52,407 bases of DNA from Mucilaginibacter sp. L3T2-6. Lineage in GTDB: Bacteria > Bacteroidota > Bacteroidia > Sphingobacteriales > Sphingobacteriaceae. The stretch is taken from assembly GCF_030519355.1 (NCBI RefSeq), contig NZ_JAUMKC010000032.1:1-52407 (forward strand), given 5' to 3'. Below are positions 9,067 through 18,806 of the stretch, piece by piece (position 1 is the stretch's first letter; each line of letters opens with the position of its first letter). Made by a program: the position numbers and the translations under genes. The notes under the pieces were generated by a model that ran no database searches, was not told the DNA's origin, and was given only the letters and a program-made list of their open reading frames with translations.

Positions 9067-10649
9067 GAAATCAATCCAGATATCTGCTGCTTATCACCTT
9101 TTTGCTTGCCGCATATTACCTGGTGCTGGGCATATATTTAAACAAGCTTGGCTATGTAAGCCAGGAGGCGATGTTCTACATCGAAAAAACCAAAATCGTT
9201 ATTGACGGGTTGGGTAACCGCCTGAAGGTAATGGGTTTAACCGCGCCGATTTTGCCGTTTTATTCCTCGTTTATCTTTTCGGCTATCAGTGCTTCGCTGG
9301 CGCCTGTTATCGCGTCGGCCCTCATCACTGCTGCCCTGTTCTTCCTGATGAGCAGCGCGCTGCTGAAACGCGCTAAGGACGATTTTTACCTGGTGATACT
9401 GCTTATCGTATTCCTGCTGCACCCGGGCGTGCTGTACATGGCCACGTCGGGCAAGTCCATAGCGCTGGTGATGCTGTTCTTCTTCATGTTCTTTTTTAAC
9501 CTGCTGAAGTTCTACCGCTCCAATACTACTTTCCACGTATCTATCGCCAGTATCAGTTTGGTATTGCTTATCTTCTGCGATTATAAGTTCATCTGGCTTA
9601 CACTGTTCTTTATACCGCTGGTATTGTCTATCACCATCAAAAGCTTAAACCTGGGCGAGCAGGAATCTATCTTCCGTTTGTTCATCAGTTTTAACAACCC
9701 CTCGCTGCGCCGTAAGCTGGTTAACAAAACCTTCGCGCTGTACATCATTTTGTTCGTGCTGCCGCTGGCCTGTATCATCTGCTACAAGCTGCTAAACCTT
9801 ACCCATGCGCAGGATTTGGATTATTTTAGCCAAAGCCCTTACGCTACCTGGACGGTTGTGGCCGACAAACTGAGCTTTGACACCCTGTCGACCAGTACAA
9901 CTTACCAGATACCCGAGACATCCGTATTGATATCGGCAAGAATGCTGTTGTTTTGCCCGCTGATCCTGGTGGCTATCTACCTGTTCCGCAATAGCACTTA
10001 CCAGATCTTGACGCTGCTCACTCCTTTTGCTTTTGTTGAGTTTTTGCACATCAAATACGAAAAGGTGTTCCTGGTTCATGAGTATTACCTGATATTCCTG
10101 GTGCTGGCCTTGCTGTGTATTTTGTACCGTGCACAAACCATCAGGCGGCAAACCGTCTTAAAAACGGTAGTTTTGGTGCTTACCCTGATGATGCTGTATA
10201 CCGGCTACATCTTCCTGCGCAATTCATCGATAGCTGAAGAACAACACTTTATTACTGTGCTGTTTAACCGTGCCAATGATACCTCGCAGGATGAAAACCG
10301 CGAGCTGGCAAAGTTTATCGATAATCTGCCCAAAGAATCGCATGTGCTGGTTGACGACGCCATTGGTTTCCCGATAGTTTCGTTCTCTAAAGAAACCAGG
10401 GAACTGTCGGCCAAAGAAAACCTGCAAAAATATACGCTGCCTTACCAGAACTCGTACCTGGGTGCGATAGAGGCGCCCGATAAGTTCGACGAATACATCC
10501 TGCTGGCCACGCCTAAAAACGAGGTAACCGGATTTACCCAGCTTAACGACAGGTATGTGCCGGTAATTAAGAAAGCCAACAGCGCCCTGAAGCTGCGCCG
10601 CATTTACGAAACCACCGACTGGATACTATATAAGGTGCTGGTTGACTGA
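9063..10649 (+). CDS. polytopic membrane protein, possible GT-C-type transferase
   Basis: This 528-aa protein has roughly ten to twelve predicted membrane helices through about residue 385. A soluble C-terminal region of about 140 residues follows (from DENRELAKFIDNLPKESHVL to the end), probably periplasmic. Many helices with a final soluble domain resemble GT39/ArnT-like GT-C glycosyltransferases, but I do not see a convincing catalytic Asp/Glu motif in the first loop, so the function stays open. The start codon overlaps the glycosyltransferase stop (ATGA), so the two are translationally coupled and very likely act on the same polysaccharide, for instance in modification or export. A strong hairpin terminator follows. 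Confidence 0.7.
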   Translation: MRNQSRYLLLITFLLAAYYLVLGIYLNKLGYVSQEAMFYIEKTKIVIDGLGNRLKVMGLTAPILPFYSSFIFSAISASLAPVIASALITAALFFLMSSALLKRAKDDFYLVILLIVFLLHPGVLYMATSGKSIALVMLFFFMFFFNLLKFYRSNTTFHVSIASISLVLLIFCDYKFIWLTLFFIPLVLSITIKSLNLGEQESIFRLFISFNNPSLRRKLVNKTFALYIILFVLPLACIICYKLLNLTHAQDLDYFSQSPYATWTVVADKLSFDTLSTSTTYQIPETSVLISARMLLFCPLILVAIYLFRNSTYQILTLLTPFAFVEFLHIKYEKVFLVHEYYLIFLVLALLCILYRAQTIRRQTVLKTVVLVLTLMMLYTGYIFLRNSSIAEEQHFITVLFNRANDTSQDENRELAKFIDNLPKESHVLVDDAIGFPIVSFSKETRELSAKENLQKYTLPYQNSYLGAIEAPDKFDEYILLATPKNEVTGFTQLNDRYVPVIKKANSALKLRRIYETTDWILYKVLVD

Positions 10650-10656
10650 TATTTTC

Positions 10657-10690
10657 GTCTTCCGGCCTTTACCAGCCTTCGGACTTTTTT
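10657..10690. repeat. dispersed intergenic repeat, copy 1
   Basis: TCTTCCGGCCTTT followed after a few bases by TTCGGACTTT is the reverse complement of the repeat copy found at 35424-35461 behind the desaturase gene. Both lie just after a stop codon and before a terminator hairpin. Confidence 0.6.
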
Positions 10691-10705
10691 GACTTTATAA
10701 AATAT

Positions 10706-10736
10706 ATCCCGATGTTAATTGCGCCGGGATTTTTTT
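10706..10736 (+). terminator. rho-independent terminator of the polysaccharide operon
   Basis: ATCCCG (10706-10711) pairs with CGGGAT (10725-10730) across a 13-nt loop, and a run of six T follows immediately. It lies 57 bp after the stop of the last gene in the operon. Confidence 0.8.
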
Positions 10737-11087
10737 GTTTGTAATAGAGACGACATTGTTTATAAAAAGTTACTAAAAAAATAGTTCAGCATATTGCTTT
10801 GTTCAGATTTATTACCTAACATTGGTCACAAGATTTTTACAAGTCAAACTATACCTAGCCATTTGAACAATGAAAATTAAATCAAGAAGCAATTCATCTT
10901 GACAGTAAGGTTGCGTGCATGAATTTGCCGCCCCTGTACCCCGGGAAAATTCAATCCCCATCCTAAAAAGTGATATATAGCATATCGCCTTGTTCTTCTA
11001 TGCTTATTTCTCCGGCTTTTTTGCCGATGATATTAAACGCGGAATAACTTGCTGCGCCTGAATTTTATGACAAAACGCCATTATACT
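10737..11087. other. AT-rich intergenic region before the RHS-type locus
   Basis: No coding frame with a credible product was found here. An open frame runs from TTG 11049, but the signal peptide argues for a start at ATG 11088. TAACATTG near 10818 resembles the Bacteroidota -7 box with one mismatch; nothing firmer can be said about the promoter. Confidence 0.5.
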
Positions 11088-11471
11088 ATGATAAAAAAAG
11101 CTATTCTATGCTGCTGCTTTTTACTGCTTGCATTTGCAGCATTTTCCCAGGAAACATCCGGCGACACAACAAATAAAACGTCTGACACGACGGTACTGCT
11201 AAAAAAGTCGGGCGGGTTTACCACGAATGTTTTAATGCCCGGTGGACAAAACTCCATTAATACGCCTGCACTCACAAATGTATTACCGGCAGCGCCCAAC
11301 GCCTTTGAGCTTACGCGCTATAGCAGCCTGCCTGTTAATATGGCTACCGGCTCGGTTAGTACAAAAATCCCGTTAGGAGATCTAAAGTCCGGAAAGGTGG
11401 ATATACCTGTTCAGCTTGCTTACAACTCGGGCAACGGGCTCCAGATCAATCAAACAGCTTCGCGCGCATGA
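11088..11471 (+). CDS. N-terminal part of secreted YD/RHS-type protein, cut by in-frame TGA
   Basis: A good signal peptide (MIKKAILCCCFLLLAFAAFSQ) supports ATG 11088 rather than the upstream TTG 11049 or ATG 11067. The mature part contains FELTRYSSLPVNMATGSVST and the beta-strand-rich start IPVQLAYNSGNGLQINQTAS typical of large Bacteroidota RHS/SpvB-like surface proteins. The frame stops at TGA 11469-11471 and the very next codon, in the same frame, is ATG of the following frame. In relatives this stretch reads continuously (A-S-R-x-G-x-S-W), so TGA most simply replaces a GGA glycine codon. The piece alone (127 aa) is unlikely to be a complete protein. It could be a pseudogene, a sequencing error or a readthrough site. 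Confidence 0.6.
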   Translation: MIKKAILCCCFLLLAFAAFSQETSGDTTNKTSDTTVLLKKSGGFTTNVLMPGGQNSINTPALTNVLPAAPNAFELTRYSSLPVNMATGSVSTKIPLGDLKSGKVDIPVQLAYNSGNGLQINQTASRA

Positions 11472-14400
11472 ATGAGCTGGACACTAGAAGCCGGCGGTGT
11501 AATTACCAGGAGCGTTCGGGGGAACCCCGATGAATTGTCTGTTTGGCTTAATCCGCCGGCAAATTTTAATGACGGAAGCGCGGCGACTTACAGCTACCTG
11601 ACCAATGCCCAGGGAAATGTGGATAAAGATACGCAGGTCGACTTGTTCAGCTTTAATTTTAACGGCTATTCCGGTCAGTTTTACCTGTCTACATCTGATA
11701 CCACATCGCAGGGCTTCAGGACCAAAGCAGTTCAGATAGAGCAAAGCAACCTTAAAATCGAAACGAATTTTCACAATGAATTCGGAACGACCACCTGGAC
11801 AATAAGAATAACTGATCCGCAGGGCACTAAATATTATTTTGGCGGGCCAAATGCTACAGAAACATCAAAGACCTCGCCGTTCGGCGGCGGCTGCGGTAAA
11901 AATTACAACATACCATGGGCAACAGCCTGGTATTTAATAGCGGTACAGCATTATACCGGCGAATATGTATGGTTTGACTATAAGCCTGTAAGCTTTGATT
12001 ATTTTACAGACGTATCGCAAACCATGATACGTACACCCGCTACAGGTGCAGGTTGGGCTTGTTCGGCGGCATGTCCCGTGCGTACCGAGGACCAGATATG
12101 CTATAGCCAGCTTACGAGCTCGGGCTATATCCTGAAATCGATAAGCTCGAAGTTTGTTAAGGTAAACTTTAAATATAGTACCAGAAGCGACCTGCCGGGC
12201 GATTCGCTGCTTACATCGGTAGAGTTTTGGAATAAAGGGCTTATAGATACCACGCGCTCAAACTATTCCCTGTTCAACACCTATTCGTTAACCTATACTT
12301 ATGGAGTTAACACATCCTATTATAACAACTATGGCGACGGAATTTTTAAATACAGGCCGTTTTTAACAGCGGTAACACGTACTGCATCGGGTATGCAAAC
12401 GCAAACCCACACCATGCGCTATTACAATATTAACAGCATTGCGTCACGCCTTTCCTTCGCGCAGGATTATTGGGGATATTTTAATGGGGTTAATAATTTC
12501 AACCTGGTGCCGCAAAGTCCCGATCCGCAGGTGAATCCATCATTTCCGTCATCGCTGGCTAATCGCGAACCTAATGGCAGCTATGCCTATTACGGCTTGC
12601 TGAGCAGTATAACCTACCCGTCAAAAGGGTCGGACAGCCTGGTTTACGAGCCTAATACTATTTACGAAACGCGAAGCCAGTACTCGAGTACCTTTGTTAC
12701 CAAAAATGCGACAGGTACCGGGCTCAGCACGGAAGTTGACGTAACATTTCCATTCAATATTTACACCGAACAAAATATAACACTCAATATGTCCTGTCCT
12801 TATAGCGGCACAGGCACCAACGACCATATTCACCAGCACCTTATAGTAAGTATATTAAACTCAAGCGGAGTACAGATTTACAATCACCTTATCCCGGTTG
12901 ACTCCACATTTAACCAGGTGGTTGATCTTCCTACAGGCAATTATACTTTAAAGCTGGCGGCATACGGAGCTGCGGCAGCAGGTTCCGTTACCATGTTTTA
13001 CAGGGTGGCACTGCCGCCGGTAACCACCAATTACCAGGTAGGCGGGGTTAGGTTGCTTAAAGATATATTAACACCGCTGACCGGCGCTACGCTTACAAAA
13101 AAATATGTTTACGCCGCGCTTGTCACACAAGCACAATCTTCCGGAAGGATAAGATATCATTCGGATGCCGGCGATTATTACACGCTGCTTGTTGACGGCA
13201 AGGCCTGTCCCGATCTTTCAATCGGCCAGTGTACTTATTTTGTGGGCTACTCTACGCCCCTGCATTCGCTCAACTATTTCTCGGGGAGCAATATCCAGTA
13301 TACCAATGTTATCGAATTAAAAGGCGAACAGTGGGCTAACGGCGGTATAGAGCACCAGTATGCCCTCGGCGGGTTAGGCGCAGATGCGCTGCTGGTGAAA
13401 AGCCGATATATACCCGGCGTTCCATTGTCGAACGGCGGATGGCCTGTAGGTTTAGAAACATTGAAACAAACCTTTTTTACAACAGGCGGCGTCGAGGGCG
13501 CTCATACTTATACCGTAGTAAACAAAGTTGCTAACCATTACACAACCGATACCCGGCTGATGAAATTTGCCGATAATTACGTGGTGAGAAAGGACTGGGA
13601 ACCCACCCAAACGAGCACCCCTCCGCTTCCTTCGCAGTTTGACCCGTACGATGTAATGTATTACAGCTTAACCGCACAATGGATATACCCTGACACTGTA
13701 ACTACCACCAATTACGATTTGGCCGGCGGTAGCCCGGTAACCACGGTACAGTACGATGTATATAATAACCCCAACCACATGATGGTGAGCGAAAAGCACG
13801 TTATAGGCAGCGATGGTGTTAATCAAAAAATGTCTTTCAGCTACCCGCATGACATGGTTGCAGCCGGCGCCACCGTACCATACCAGGCCATGGTGAATGC
13901 AAATCATATTTCGGAAGTGGTTGAACAAACGTTCACTAAGAACAACACTTTACTGCAGGGATTAAAAACCAATTACAGCGACTTTGGCAGCGGCGTGTAT
14001 GAGCCATCGCTTATACAAACCAAAACAACAGGCAGCTATGAAGACAGGATTACGTTTACAAGTTACAATATAAACGGAGGCCTGCTGTCGCAATCAAAAA
14101 AATACGGGGCGCCTACCAGCTATATATGGAGCTATAACAATTTGTTCCCGGTAGCTGAAGCAAAAAACGCGGCATCGAACGAAATATATTACGAAGGCTT
14201 TGAGTACAGCGCTACTGCTACCGCAGGGGCGGCCCATACAGGCAAACGCTACAATAATGTGGCTTTTACGGTCAGCTTTACGCCACCTGCGGGAAGCTAC
14301 CTTATCAGCTGGTTCCAGCTAACGGGCGGAAAATGGGTTTACCATAACGAAACCTACACCGGCAGTAAAGCTTTTGCCGCAGGAACGCCAGTTGATGACA

Positions 14401-15155
14401 TCGCAGTTTACCCATCGGACGCATTAATGACCACCCTTAATTTTGACCCCTATATTGGTATGATGGCCGGTATCGACGCCAAGGGCCAAACCACTACTTA
14501 CGATTATGATGGCTACCAGCGTCTGCAGAACGTAAGAGACCTGTATGGCAATATTGTTAAAAACTACAGCTACAATTATAACACAGCCAACCCTGCGATT
14601 TATTATAATGCCGTGCAAAGCCAAACCTTTACCAAAAGCTGTACCGTGGGCACGGGCAGCACGGTAACTTATACGGTTAACGCGGGTAGCTACAGCTCAA
14701 CAGTAAGCCAGGCGGATGCCGATAACCAGGCACTGGCCGAAGTTGCCGACAAGGGCCAGGAATATGCCGACGCCAACGGAACCTGTACAACAAGCATCCA
14801 GATAAACTATTCAAACCAAACGCCTCTGTCCGGTGGTTTACCCACAGGGCATGTAACGCAGCTGCAAATTAAAAACAGCGGGGGTACGGTACTATACACC
14901 TTTACCGAAGCACAGCTTACCACCGGGGTGACTATTACACCGGGCACATACAACCTGGCATTCACCACCTCCGGCCCGGTATGGACACCGGGCGTGGGGC
15001 ATACAGGCTGGGCCGCCATTAACGTGGATAACAGCACCTTTACTGTGGATTACCAGATTAATAACACCGGCGCGACGAGCTATACTATAACCGGGGCCGC
15101 GCTGACATCGGCCTCGCCGTGGACCATTACCATAGGCACCGGACTGGCAGAGTAA
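11472..15155 (+). CDS. large YD-repeat/RHS-type surface protein (DUF5977), main part
   Basis: This 1227-aa frame continues, without a phase change, the protein that starts at 11088. It begins with MSWTLEAGGVITRSVRG, the conserved N-terminal block of Bacteroidota RHS-like exported proteins. It is rich in short beta-strand repeats and aromatic/Gly/Thr residues. A YD-type repeat (YDYDGYQRLQNVRDLYGN) lies near residue 1010 and a DUF5977-like segment (QTFTKSCTVGTGS through QALAEVADKGQEY) near 1050-1095. It lacks an RHS core signature at its C-terminus, so it is probably the structural partner of the RHS protein 44 bp downstream. Taken with the upstream part it would be about 1355 aa including a signal peptide. 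Without readthrough, this part would lack a secretion signal. Confidence 0.65.
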   Translation: MSWTLEAGGVITRSVRGNPDELSVWLNPPANFNDGSAATYSYLTNAQGNVDKDTQVDLFSFNFNGYSGQFYLSTSDTTSQGFRTKAVQIEQSNLKIETNFHNEFGTTTWTIRITDPQGTKYYFGGPNATETSKTSPFGGGCGKNYNIPWATAWYLIAVQHYTGEYVWFDYKPVSFDYFTDVSQTMIRTPATGAGWACSAACPVRTEDQICYSQLTSSGYILKSISSKFVKVNFKYSTRSDLPGDSLLTSVEFWNKGLIDTTRSNYSLFNTYSLTYTYGVNTSYYNNYGDGIFKYRPFLTAVTRTASGMQTQTHTMRYYNINSIASRLSFAQDYWGYFNGVNNFNLVPQSPDPQVNPSFPSSLANREPNGSYAYYGLLSSITYPSKGSDSLVYEPNTIYETRSQYSSTFVTKNATGTGLSTEVDVTFPFNIYTEQNITLNMSCPYSGTGTNDHIHQHLIVSILNSSGVQIYNHLIPVDSTFNQVVDLPTGNYTLKLAAYGAAAAGSVTMFYRVALPPVTTNYQVGGVRLLKDILTPLTGATLTKKYVYAALVTQAQSSGRIRYHSDAGDYYTLLVDGKACPDLSIGQCTYFVGYSTPLHSLNYFSGSNIQYTNVIELKGEQWANGGIEHQYALGGLGADALLVKSRYIPGVPLSNGGWPVGLETLKQTFFTTGGVEGAHTYTVVNKVANHYTTDTRLMKFADNYVVRKDWEPTQTSTPPLPSQFDPYDVMYYSLTAQWIYPDTVTTTNYDLAGGSPVTTVQYDVYNNPNHMMVSEKHVIGSDGVNQKMSFSYPHDMVAAGATVPYQAMVNANHISEVVEQTFTKNNTLLQGLKTNYSDFGSGVYEPSLIQTKTTGSYEDRITFTSYNINGGLLSQSKKYGAPTSYIWSYNNLFPVAEAKNAASNEIYYEGFEYSATATAGAAHTGKRYNNVAFTVSFTPPAGSYLISWFQLTGGKWVYHNETYTGSKAFAAGTPVDDIAVYPSDALMTTLNFDPYIGMMAGIDAKGQTTTYDYDGYQRLQNVRDLYGNIVKNYSYNYNTANPAIYYNAVQSQTFTKSCTVGTGSTVTYTVNAGSYSSTVSQADADNQALAEVADKGQEYADANGTCTTSIQINYSNQTPLSGGLPTGHVTQLQIKNSGGTVLYTFTEAQLTTGVTITPGTYNLAFTTSGPVWTPGVGHTGWAAINVDNSTFTVDYQINNTGATSYTITGAALTSASPWTITIGTGLAE

Positions 15156-15199
15156 CCTATATAGATTTTTAACACAAGTGTTTATATTATAATAAAACC

Positions 15200-18100
15200 A
15201 TGCAGTTATTAAAAAGAATGGTTAATGTTGCTTACCTGGTAATATTAATCTTTAGCGCCCATAGCGCGATGGCGCAAACCGCCGCGCAAAACTATATTAT
15301 GCTGCGCGAGCCCAAACGCCCGGCAACTACGGTAACCAAGCTGGACGGCTGGATGTCAATTGCGGCAAGTAAAGACTCGATGGAAACTACCATCAGTTAC
15401 TTTGACGGCCTGGGCAGGCCTTTGCAGACGGTGCAGCGCCAGGGTTCGCCTTTGGGTAAGGATATGGTAACTCCCAATGCATACGACGTTTACGATCGGG
15501 AGTTTAAAAAATACCTGACCTATTCCCACGGTACCGCTACTGACGGCGGCTATAAAGCTGATGCCTTAACCGCAAGCGCTACTACCGGCCTTTATTATTT
15601 TTACAATCCCACCGGTACCGGCGATCAGTTGTCTAACGGGGTGGCAAGAATAGCCGAGCCTTTTGCCGAAACCGCTTTTGAACCTGCGCCCCTAAACCGG
15701 GTAACCGAGCAGGGCGCTCCCGGCGACGCGTGGCAGCTACTCAATAGCGGCATTGCCACAAGCGGCCATACAGTGAAAAGCACATACGGCACCAATGCGG
15801 CGAGCGATATTATACTTTGGACGATTACCAGCGGTGGCAATGGGGCGACAAGAAATGGCTACTATGGTGTGGGCCAGTTAAATACCGTTACCACTACCGA
15901 CGAAAATGCGAACAATACGATATTGTATAAAGATAAAAATGACCGTGTGGTAGCAAGGAAAGTACAATCAGGAGCAAGCACGTACATTATAACCTATTAT
16001 ATTAATGACGATATAGGCAACCTGCGCTACGTGATACCACCGCTGCCGGGCGCATCAACAGTTGGCACGGTTACCAACGTTGCCGTAAGCATGCCGGCAA
16101 CGTCTTTTACTGAAACGGATAATACTTTCCTCAATTATTTTTACGCCTATCATTATGACGCCCGTAACAGGGTGACCGAAAAAAAGATACCTGGACAAGG
16201 ATGGCAATACATAGTTTATGATAAGCTTGACCAAATGATATTGAGCCAGGATGCCAATCAGTTAAGTAAAGGTATTTGGATGGTGAGTAAATATGATGCG
16301 CTGGGTAGAGTGGTAATGACCGGTGAGTACAGTAGTGCTTCAAACAGAAGTACACTTCAAGCGGCAGCCGACCTTAACACCAGTAATCTTTGGGAGAGTT
16401 TTACAAATGCCACTTCTAATTATGGTTATACACATGCTAGCTACCCGGATATAAGTACAGGAGCAGGTAATAAAGTGCTTTCCGCTACCTATTATGATAC
16501 TTATGCAGTTATCAGCAATACAGCGGTGAATCCATCGGCAACTAACTTTACCGCCCCTGCAGTTTTAGACACTCTGCATCAGCAACCCAGGAGCCTGCCG
16601 ACGGCGACATTGGCTAACATTTTAGGTACAAGCAGTTACATTTTTACGGTTGACCATTATGACACTTACGGGCGAACTGTAAAAACCATCAGCCAAAACT
16701 ATGAAGCAGGTACATTGTCAGGAACTAAATTTGATACGCAGGAAAACCAGTACAACTTCCAATCGCTGCCCATTCAAGCAATTCGCAAACATTACCTCGC
16801 AGCACCAACTGTGCAGTTAACCATTAATAATTGGACGGCTTATGATCATAAAAAACGACCGTTATTGGTTAAACAGCAATACATTTCATCAACGGGCAAT
16901 AGCGGAGTAATTAAACTTTCGAAAATTGATTACAACGAAGCAGGTCAGGCAAAGATAAAGCACCTGCATAGCATCAATACGGCATCCAATCCGGATAATA
17001 GTACGTTCCTGCAGCATATCGATTACCGGTATAATCCCCGCGGCTGGCTGGTTAAAATAAACGATCCCACGACCTTAACCGATCAAACCTATAGCCCTGT
17101 AATCGACGTGTTTTCGGAGCAGATTGATTACGAGAAAGATAATAATAGCTACGGCGGTACGGCGCAATACAATGGTAATATCAGGAGCGTAATGTGGCAA
17201 ACCCAGTTGCCGTCATCGTTGACATTAACGCAGGAAAAGAAAGGATTCACCTATACCTACGATGCGATGAATCGTTTAACCCTGGCTTCTTCTATTTCGG
17301 CAGCGCTTGGCAATAATGCATTTAACGAAACGCTTACTTACGACGATTTGGGTAATATACTATCACTTGTGCGAAAGAATAGTACATCTGCCACGCCGTT
17401 AAACAGCCTTGCTTACAATTACACATCGGCCAGCATAAGGGGAAATAAGCTGCTATCTGTGACAGATAACGGTACGGTAAGCGAATCACAAACAAGTACA
17501 TTTACCTATAACACCAATGGCAGCATAATAACCGATACAAAAAAGATGCTGACCACACCGATGGTATATAATGAGCTAAATTTACCATCGCTGGTAACTA
17601 CAAGTACCAAGACTATTCAATATTTTTACGATGCGACCGGAAAAAAACTGCAGCGTATTATAAAAACGGGGGCCACTGTGAATGAGAATCGTGTTTATGA
17701 TGATGGCCTGGAATATGCCGGTACCGGGGCAGCAACACTGGAATTCATTAATACGCCAGAAGGCAGGGCTATACCAAATGGTACAGCCGCTGTAAGCTTT
17801 CAATACAATGTTACCGACCATTTAGGCAATGTAAGAGCTATATTTGCAGGCAAAAGTAGCGGTACAATTAGTGGGGCAGACATACAGCAGTTTAGCGATT
17901 ATTATGCCTTTGGAAGGGAAATAACATATAGCCAAAATCTGGTGCCAAGCCCTGATAATAAATATAAATATAATGGAAAGGAATATCAGCAGGATTTAGC
18001 TGAATATGACTATGGCGCCAGGTTTTATGACGCAGTAGTTGGCAGATGGGGTGGGGTTGATCCCTTAGCTGAAACTAACAGGCGGTTTTCACCATATAAC

Positions 18101-18805
18101 TACGTTGAAAACAATCCAATGAGAATGATTGATCCCGATGGAATGGACGCTAGCGACATAACATTGGAAGGTGAGGCAGCCAGAGATTTTCTCGCGAATC
18201 AAATACAGGAAGACAAAAACGACCGTAAGAAAGACGATAAAAAAGATAAAAAAAAGGGCGATAACAAAAAGCAAGAAGATAAGGAAGCGGATGAAAGGGT
18301 TGCTCAAGCCGAAAGAGACGCAATGGTAGCCGGGGCTGATGCTCTGATGATGATTATAACAGAAGGACAGGCAGGAGATGAAGATGAAGAAAGTCCATCA
18401 GCTAAATTTAGTAAATTAGCAGCACGTGAACAAGAATTAGCAGAAGAAGCTGAACATGCTAAATATATCCAAGGGGTACTCAAAAAGGCAGGGCGACTTG
18501 GAAAACAATCGACCAGAGATCATAATTATGATCTGGGAACTGAGTTGGAAAAGAGAGGTTGGACGATAATTAACGGAGCCGGAAGGCTTCCAGAAGAATA
18601 CCTTCCCCCGGTGATAAGAGGAAGCCGTTCAGGAGGATCATATGTCGACATCACAGCACGGAAAGATCATGTTATACTGAGAATAAATACTATCGACATT
18701 CGACGAAATGGCATGCCTACAACGCGGGAGGCAACGAATGCTAGCAGAATAAGGCTACAAATTGTAAAAGGACATTTGGTGCTTATACCAAAAAAGGGAA
18801 CATAA
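15200..18805 (+). CDS. secreted RHS-core protein with variable C-terminal toxin-like domain
   Basis: This 1201-aa protein starts with a signal peptide (MQLLKRMVNVAYLVILIFSA, cut after A-M-A-Q). It continues with a DUF6443-like block (TISYFDGLGRPLQTVQRQG), many YD repeats, and the RHS core signature near residues 935-980 (EYDYGARFYDAVVGRWGGVD, NPMRMIDPDGMD). After the core comes a Lys/Asp-rich linker (about 1005-1035), an Ala/Glu helix, and a C-terminal domain of about 110 residues. That domain has spaced ELEKRGW, GGSYVDIT, ILRINTIDIRRNG and TREATNASRIRLQIVKG, which suggests a PD-(D/E)xK-like nuclease fold, though this is not proven. Core plus variable tip followed by a small gene is the layout of polymorphic toxins. 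Base composition falls in the last kilobase, consistent with exchange of the tip. Confidence 0.85.
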   Translation: MQLLKRMVNVAYLVILIFSAHSAMAQTAAQNYIMLREPKRPATTVTKLDGWMSIAASKDSMETTISYFDGLGRPLQTVQRQGSPLGKDMVTPNAYDVYDREFKKYLTYSHGTATDGGYKADALTASATTGLYYFYNPTGTGDQLSNGVARIAEPFAETAFEPAPLNRVTEQGAPGDAWQLLNSGIATSGHTVKSTYGTNAASDIILWTITSGGNGATRNGYYGVGQLNTVTTTDENANNTILYKDKNDRVVARKVQSGASTYIITYYINDDIGNLRYVIPPLPGASTVGTVTNVAVSMPATSFTETDNTFLNYFYAYHYDARNRVTEKKIPGQGWQYIVYDKLDQMILSQDANQLSKGIWMVSKYDALGRVVMTGEYSSASNRSTLQAAADLNTSNLWESFTNATSNYGYTHASYPDISTGAGNKVLSATYYDTYAVISNTAVNPSATNFTAPAVLDTLHQQPRSLPTATLANILGTSSYIFTVDHYDTYGRTVKTISQNYEAGTLSGTKFDTQENQYNFQSLPIQAIRKHYLAAPTVQLTINNWTAYDHKKRPLLVKQQYISSTGNSGVIKLSKIDYNEAGQAKIKHLHSINTASNPDNSTFLQHIDYRYNPRGWLVKINDPTTLTDQTYSPVIDVFSEQIDYEKDNNSYGGTAQYNGNIRSVMWQTQLPSSLTLTQEKKGFTYTYDAMNRLTLASSISAALGNNAFNETLTYDDLGNILSLVRKNSTSATPLNSLAYNYTSASIRGNKLLSVTDNGTVSESQTSTFTYNTNGSIITDTKKMLTTPMVYNELNLPSLVTTSTKTIQYFYDATGKKLQRIIKTGATVNENRVYDDGLEYAGTGAATLEFINTPEGRAIPNGTAAVSFQYNVTDHLGNVRAIFAGKSSGTISGADIQQFSDYYAFGREITYSQNLVPSPDNKYKYNGKEYQQDLAEYDYGARFYDAVVGRWGGVDPLAETNRRFSPYNYVENNPMRMIDPDGMDASDITLEGEAARDFLANQIQEDKNDRKKDDKKDKKKGDNKKQEDKEADERVAQAERDAMVAGADALMMIITEGQAGDEDEESPSAKFSKLAAREQELAEEAEHAKYIQGVLKKAGRLGKQSTRDHNYDLGTELEKRGWTIINGAGRLPEEYLPPVIRGSRSGGSYVDITARKDHVILRINTIDIRRNGMPTTREATNASRIRLQIVKGHLVLIPKKGT

Positions 18806-18806
18806 A

